The notes under the pieces are model-generated. The model was not told the DNA's origin. It saw only the letters and a program-made list of their open reading frames with translations, and searched no databases. A stretch of DNA of 7,005 nt from Propionibacteriaceae bacterium. Lineage in GTDB: Bacteria; Actinomycetota; Actinomycetes; Propionibacteriales; Propionibacteriaceae. The stretch is from positions 1 through 7,005 of the forward strand of contig JAIRVA010000307.1 in assembly GCA_031254155.1 (NCBI GenBank), read 5' to 3'. Positions 5,305-7,005 of the stretch are shown here, piece after piece. A program made the position numbers and the translations under genes. Each line of letters starts with the position of its first letter. Position 1 is the first letter of the stretch.

Positions 5305-5799
5305 ATGAGTCACAAGGCAACTCCGGCCCTCCAAGCCCTGGACGAGGCCAAGGTCGCGTACGTCCGCCACGAGTACGAGCACGACGACCGGAGCGAACTC
5401 GGCTTCGGGCGGGAGGGCGCCGCCAAGCTCGGCCTCGACGCGAGCCGGGTCTTCAAGACACTCATGGCCGAGGTCGACGGCCACCTCGCCTGCGCGGTCG
5501 TCCCGGCCTCCGGGTCGCTCAACCTCAAGGCACTCGCCGCCGCTCTGGGCGGCAAACGGGCCGAGATGGCTCGGCCGCATGACGCCGAGCGGGCCACCGG
5601 GTACGTCGTCGGCGGCATTTCGCCCCTCGGCCAGCGGCGGGCCCACCCGACCGTCATCGACGACTCGGCGCTGGCGTTCGCCACCATCCTGGTGTCCGGC
5701 GGACGCCGGGGCCTCAGCGTCGAACTCGACCCGCGCGAGCTGGCCCCCGTGGTCGGCGCCGCCTTCGCCCCCATCGGGCGGCCGGACACAGCCAGATAA
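5305..5799 (+). CDS. ybaK: Aminoacyl-tRNA deacylase of the YbaK/EbsC family (Cys-tRNA(Pro) deacylase-like)
   Basis: The 164-residue product is full length for YbaK. Family blocks are ASRVFKTLMAEVDG (46-59) with the conserved lysine K51 of the active site, a VVP strand at 65-67, SLNLKALAAALGGKRAEMA (71-89), the loop ATGYVVGGISPLGQ (97-110) and a late ILVSGGRRGLSVELDP. YbaK hydrolyses cysteine wrongly attached to tRNA(Pro) by prolyl-tRNA synthetase, acting in trans in the cytoplasm. Close relatives such as ProX-type editing domains differ in amino acid choice, so the Cys/Pro specificity is inferred from overall likeness. The start is firm: homology starts within a few residues of ATG 5305. It is divergent from the PEBP gene and 39 bases upstream of the M16 peptidase gene. 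Confidence 0.9.
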   Translation: MSHKATPALQALDEAKVAYVRHEYEHDDRSELGFGREGAAKLGLDASRVFKTLMAEVDGHLACAVVPASGSLNLKALAAALGGKRAEMARPHDAERATGYVVGGISPLGQRRAHPTVIDDSALAFATILVSGGRRGLSVELDPRELAPVVGAAFAPIGRPDTAR

Positions 5800-5824
5800 T
5801 TGCCACGTCACCGCCGCGACGAGG

Positions 5825-5830
5825 TAAGCT
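5825..5830 (+). promoter_or_regulatory. Promoter of the M16 peptidase gene: TAAGCT -10 box, TTGCCA -35 candidate
   Basis: TAAGCT stands 8 bases before GTG 5839. TTGCCA at 5800-5805, five of six matches to the -35 consensus, lies 19 bases upstream, directly after the ybaK stop. This is the only start-proximal box in the window with a good -35 partner, although the 19-base spacer is long. There is no ribosome site between box and start, so the message is probably leaderless. Confidence 0.5.
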
Positions 5831-5838
5831 CTCCCGTT

Positions 5839-7005
5839 GTGGATCACTCCTACCCGCTTCACACGACAGTCACCAGCAACGGCATCCGCGTCACCGTCAA
5901 CCCCGATCCCTGGGTCCCGGGTGTGGCAGTCAACCTATGGTACGGAGTCGGCTCGGTCCACGAGCAACCGGGGAAGACGGGCTTCGCCCACCTGTTCGAG
6001 CACCTGATGTTCTCCGGTTCGGCGAACGTCGCGAACGGCGAGCACCTCGCGGCCCTGCAGGCCATCGGCGGCAACGCCAACGCCACAACGAGTTTCGACC
6101 GGACCAACTTTTTTGAGACCGTGCCCCGCGGCGGGCTGGAACTGGCCCTCTGGCTCGAGGCCGACCGCCTCGGCTCGCTGCTGGACAGCGTCGACCAGGT
6201 GAACCTCGACACCCAGCGCGATGTGGTCAAGGAGGAGAAGCGGCAGCGGTACGACAATGTGCCCTACGGCGATGCGTCCGCCCGGCTCATGGAACTCGCG
6301 TTCCCGGCCGTCCACCCGTATTACCACCTCCCGATCGGCTCGCTGGCCGACCTCGACCGGGCGGGCTTGAAGGACGTGCACGCCTTCTTCCACGACCATT
6401 ACGCACCGCAGAACCTCATCGTCACCCTGGCCGGCGCGATCCAGCCCGACGAGGGGTTTGCCCTGGTGGAGAGGTACTTTGCTCACCTGCCGCCGGGGGC
6501 ACCCACCCCCGCGCCCGCATGTGAGCCGCTGCCTCGCCTCGCGGGGGTACCCCGGGCGGAGGTGGCGGCCGACGTCCCGCAGGATGTCGTCAACTGTTGC
6601 TGGCGCGTACCGCCCGTCGCCGACGACACGAACGACCCGCTCGGTCTCGGCCTCCTGGTTCTCACCGGCTCGATGACCTCCCGGCTCTACGAGGATCTCG
6701 TCCGGACGAACCTCGCCGACACCGTCGACGCGTATGACCTGGGGTTGGCGTACGGCAACTCTCTGATCACTGTGACCGCCGCCTGTGCGGACGGCGTACC
6801 GCCGGCGGCCCTTGAGGACGCCCTGCTCGCCTCCTGGCAGCGGTTCCTGGACGCGGGTCCGACCGCCGCGGAGCTCGACCGCGCCAAGAAGTCCGAGGAA
6901 CGCGACTACCTCGCGAGCCTGTCGGCTATCGAGACCCGCGCCGACCACGTGAGCGCGGCCTGGTCGTTGTTCGGCGACCCCGGGGAACTCAACCGGCACC
7001 TCGGC
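5839..7005 (+). CDS. M16 family zinc metallopeptidase (pitrilysin/processing-peptidase-like), 3' end cut by window
   Basis: The frame is open for 389 codons from GTG 5839 to the window edge. The inverted zinc motif HxxEH is present as HLFEH at residues 51-55 within GFAHLFEHLMFSGS. The third zinc ligand is expected about 76 residues later and is met by the EE pair at 132-133 in QRDVVKEEKRQR. Other family features are NANATTSFDRTNFFETVP (79-96) and HYAPQNLIVTLAGAI, the M16 mid-domain strand. The catalytic half is complete and the inactive C-terminal half is just beginning. M16B enzymes usually work as two-lobed clamshells on short unfolded peptides, and bacterial copies often have a paralogue next door, which would lie beyond the right edge. 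No signal peptide is seen, suggesting a cytoplasmic enzyme. The next in-frame candidate upstream, TTG 5800, lies upstream of the -10 box and is not favoured. Confidence 0.92.
   Translation, partial: MDHSYPLHTTVTSNGIRVTVNPDPWVPGVAVNLWYGVGSVHEQPGKTGFAHLFEHLMFSGSANVANGEHLAALQAIGGNANATTSFDRTNFFETVPRGGLELALWLEADRLGSLLDSVDQVNLDTQRDVVKEEKRQRYDNVPYGDASARLMELAFPAVHPYYHLPIGSLADLDRAGLKDVHAFFHDHYAPQNLIVTLAGAIQPDEGFALVERYFAHLPPGAPTPAPACEPLPRLAGVPRAEVAADVPQDVVNCCWRVPPVADDTNDPLGLGLLVLTGSMTSRLYEDLVRTNLADTVDAYDLGLAYGNSLITVTAACADGVPPAALEDALLASWQRFLDAGPTAAELDRAKKSEERDYLASLSAIETRADHVSAAWSLFGDPGELNRHLG

Noticed and set aside
5214..5306. ATG 5306 as start of the PEBP gene
   Set aside because: The added 31 residues are Pro/Arg-rich, overlap the divergent ybaK start and do not resemble the family. 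GTG 5213 has a -10 box at the right distance.

Overview
The window is high-GC DNA with dense, short-spaced genes, GTG and TTG starts, and strong G/C bias at third codon positions. This points to an actinomycete (Actinomycetota). The MprF/LysX-like membrane protein and the many apparently leaderless starts agree with that, but I cannot name a genus. All recognisable genes look like ordinary chromosomal housekeeping or stress genes. I see no rRNA, tRNA, insertion sequence, CRISPR array, phage gene or defence cassette.

Layout. (1) 1-1632, minus strand: a membrane protein with about six membrane segments and a phosphatidylglycerol lysyltransferase (MprF/LysX-type) catalytic domain, cut off at the left edge. 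(2) 1633-1745: a divergent intergenic region with a small perfect palindrome and promoter candidates for both sides. (3) 1746-2351, plus: a flavodoxin-fold NAD(P)H oxidoreductase, followed with a 4-base overlap by a 47-residue fragment of a GNAT acetyltransferase (2348-2491). (4) 2492-2660: a cluster of inverted-repeat arms where plus- and minus-strand genes converge. (5) 5213 down to 2627, minus: four co-directional genes, in transcription order a PEBP/YbhB-like protein, an MgtC/SapB membrane protein, a CoA-pyrophosphatase-like Nudix hydrolase and a second Nudix hydrolase. (6) 5214-5304: a second divergent intergenic region. (7) 5305-5799, plus: a YbaK/EbsC-type aminoacyl-tRNA deacylase, then from 5839 an M16 zinc metallopeptidase that runs off the right edge.

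The most striking signal is in how the genes start. Five of them (1746, 3914, 4625, 5213, 5839) have a hexamer of the form TANNNT placed 6-8 bases before the start codon. A sixth (5305) has the weaker CAGAAT at the same place. A sigma-70-type -10 box there puts the transcription start on or beside the start codon, which is the layout of a leaderless mRNA. Two genes break the pattern. The lysyltransferase-like gene has a Shine-Dalgarno-like sequence before its TTG. The second Nudix gene overlaps its upstream neighbour by 11 bases and has GGTGGA seven bases before its GTG. The window therefore seems to mix leaderless promoter-proximal starts with Shine-Dalgarno starts for coupled or leadered genes.

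No pathway links all the genes. The two Nudix enzymes clean up or turn over nucleotide or CoA derivatives, YbaK proofreads mischarged tRNA, and the lysyltransferase-like protein and MgtC act at the membrane. I found no convincing new multi-gene system. The promoter architecture, the convergent repeat cluster and the GNAT fragment are what deserve a second look.
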